Assembly: GCA_027001895.1 (NCBI GenBank)
Contig: JALTLP010000137.1
Location: 1-5,417 of the forward strand
Length of the DNA: 5,417 nucleotides
Direction: 5' to 3'
Source of the DNA: Chromatiales bacterium
GTDB lineage: Bacteria > Pseudomonadota > Gammaproteobacteria > UBA6429 > Thiohalophilaceae
Shown: in pieces, positions 4,196-5,417 of the stretch
How the letters are laid out: the number at the start of each line of letters is the position of its first letter
How positions within the stretch are numbered: position 1 is the first letter of the stretch
Position numbers and translations under genes: made by a program
The notes under the pieces: model-generated
Database searches by the model: none
What the model was told of the DNA's origin: nothing
The model's input: only the letters and a program-made list of their open reading frames with translations

Positions 4196-5281
4196 TTGCC
4201 ACAAACCAGCGATACCTTTAGCAAACCCTTACTAAAATGGTTTAAACAACACGGCCGTCACGACCTGCCCTGGCAACACCCGCGCGAACCGTACCGGGTA
4301 TGGCTGTCCGAAATTATGTTGCAACAAACCCAGGTGGCCACGGTTATTCCCTACTTTGAACGTTTTATTGCCGAGTTTAAAAATATAAAAGCACTCGCCG
4401 CCGCCAGTGAAGACGAAGTACTGCACCTCTGGACAGGGCTGGGTTACTACGCCCGTGCGCGCAACCTGCACAAGGCTGCACAAACCATGGTTGAACAACA
4501 CGGCGGCCACTTTCCACAAAACTACGAAGACATTCTGGCGCTGCCCGGCATCGGGCCTTCTACCGCCGCGGCGATATTGGCACAGGCCTTCGACCAACCG
4601 CATGCCATTCTCGACGGCAATGTAAAGCGGGTACTCACCCGCTACCACGCCATTAGTGGCTGGCCGGGAGAAAAGAAAATAGAAAACCAGCTATGGGAAA
4701 TAGCCCGGCAACACACGCCCGACCACAGCGCCGCCGACTATACTCAGGCCATTATGGATTTAGGCGCGACCGTGTGCAGCCGCAACAAACCGGCCTGTGA
4801 CACTTGCCCGTTGCAATCCAACTGCATGGCCAACAATCAGGGCAACCCCGGCGATTACCCCACCCCGAAAAAACGCAGTGCACTACCGATTAAACAAACC
4901 ACCATGCTAATCCTGCAAAACAGGCGAGGCGAAGTATTGCTACAACAACGCCCGGCGCAGGGCATCTGGGGCAAGCTGTGGAGCCTGCCAGAAATAAATG
5001 AGGCGGATGAAACAGCCGAACAAATAAGCCAGCAACGCTTTGGTTGCAAAGTCGTGTCTAGCAGTAAGCTCGACCCGTTTCGGCATACCTTCAGCCATTT
5101 TCACCTTGATATTCAGCCACTTATCTGCAAAGTTAGTACCCACACACAATCTGTCATGGATTCAGATAGCTTAGTCTGGTATAAATGCGAGCCGAACAAC
5201 AGCAAGGCCAGCCAGTACAAGCGCGGCCTGCCCGGCCCAGTTAAAAAGCTGCTGGACAATTTACTGGAGACAACAACATGA
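4196..5281 (+). CDS. mutY: Adenine DNA glycosylase MutY
   Basis: MutY removes adenine mispaired with 8-oxoguanine, preventing G:C to T:A mutations. The 361-residue protein is full length for the family (E. coli about 350) and all expected parts are present. E39 in VWLSEIMLQQTQVATV is the catalytic glutamate. The helix-hairpin-helix is at 116-128 (LPGIGPSTAAAIL), followed by the catalytic aspartate D140 in ILDGNVKR. Cysteines 194, 201, 204 and 210 have the C-x6-C-x2-C-x5-C spacing that holds the [4Fe-4S] cluster. From about 230 on is the Nudix-like domain that recognises 8-oxoguanine, with FRHTFSHFHLDI at 295-306. Translation starts at TTG, the only workable codon before the conserved N-terminal helix. 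The stop TGA overlaps the yggX ATG (ATGA), indicating translational coupling in an operon. A candidate promoter is at 4136-4163. Confidence 0.98.
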   Translation: MPQTSDTFSKPLLKWFKQHGRHDLPWQHPREPYRVWLSEIMLQQTQVATVIPYFERFIAEFKNIKALAAASEDEVLHLWTGLGYYARARNLHKAAQTMVEQHGGHFPQNYEDILALPGIGPSTAAAILAQAFDQPHAILDGNVKRVLTRYHAISGWPGEKKIENQLWEIARQHTPDHSAADYTQAIMDLGATVCSRNKPACDTCPLQSNCMANNQGNPGDYPTPKKRSALPIKQTTMLILQNRRGEVLLQQRPAQGIWGKLWSLPEINEADETAEQISQQRFGCKVVSSSKLDPFRHTFSHFHLDIQPLICKVSTHTQSVMDSDSLVWYKCEPNNSKASQYKRGLPGPVKKLLDNLLETTT

Positions 5282-5417
5282 GTGATTCTGAACCAAGAAT
5301 GGTGCAATGCGTCAAACTGGGCAAACAGGCCGAAGGGCTCGACAACCCCACCTACCCCGGCGAACTCGGGCAGAAGATTTTTGAAAATGTGTCCAAAGAA
5401 GCCTGGCAACAATGGAT
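5278..5417 (+). CDS. yggX: YggX family iron-trafficking / oxidative damage protection protein (partial)
   Basis: Only the first 46 codons are in the window; the usual family length is about 90 residues. The visible part includes VQCVKLGKQAEGLD, then YPGELGQKIFENVSKEAW, which is the diagnostic YggX signature, and a cysteine at position 11 matching the conserved N-terminal Cys. YggX is a small cytoplasmic protein linked to iron trafficking and to protecting Fe-S enzymes from oxidation. The ATG has GGAG (5266-5269) 8 nt upstream and overlaps the mutY stop by 4 nt, so the two are probably translated together. A second in-frame ATG at 5299 is closer to where many homologues begin, so the first seven residues (MSDSEPR) may be an extension. 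The 3' end is cut by the window. Confidence 0.95.
   Translation, partial: MSDSEPRMVQCVKLGKQAEGLDNPTYPGELGQKIFENVSKEAWQQW

Noticed and set aside
4232..4648. 138-codon minus-strand open frame inside mutY
   Set aside because: It is a shadow of mutY, whose conserved residues fill this region, and it has no recognisable domain.

Overview
The window looks like an ordinary chromosomal segment from a motile gammaproteobacterium. The evidence is a mutY gene overlapping the start of yggX (a typical gammaproteobacterial pair), a free-standing thiS-thiG pair, and a chemoreceptor gene behind a sequence matching the flagellar sigma-28 (FliA) promoter. Base composition is moderate and intergenic DNA is AT-rich. 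There is no phage, transposase, CRISPR or rRNA/tRNA sequence. Genus or species cannot be fixed from this sequence.

Layout. (1) 81-1124, minus strand: thiS then thiG, the sulfur carrier and the thiazole synthase of thiamine biosynthesis. (2) 1125-1370: an intergenic stretch with no TPP riboswitch. It holds a 9-bp inverted repeat, a 12-bp palindrome, short direct repeats and a doubtful small open frame. (3) 1371-3091, minus strand: a membrane chemoreceptor without a recognisable sensor domain, followed by a stand-alone CheY-like receiver. Each has a perfect GCCGATAA box upstream, so both probably belong to the FliA regulon. (4) 3092-3337: a divergent promoter region. (5) 3338-3964, plus strand: an exported protein of the SRPBCC (START-like/polyketide cyclase) superfamily. 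Its reading frame seems to begin at an AUU codon. (6) 3965-4195: a REP-like hairpin, a 9-nt-periodic dispersed repeat and the likely mutY promoter. (7) 4196-5417, plus strand: mutY (TTG start) coupled by an ATGA overlap to yggX, which runs off the window.

How the genes fit together. ThiS carries sulfur as a C-terminal thiocarboxylate to ThiG. The receptor would signal through the CheA/CheW core encoded elsewhere, and the receiver is a candidate output or modulator for it. MutY and YggX both act against oxidative damage: MutY removes adenine paired with 8-oxoguanine, and YggX protects iron-sulfur clusters, one of which MutY carries.

I found no convincing undescribed multi-gene system. The most noteworthy items are the paired sigma-28 promoters, the AUU start of the exported SRPBCC protein, the sensorless receptor with an acidic tail, and two copies of a dispersed 33-bp repeat with 9-nt periodicity.
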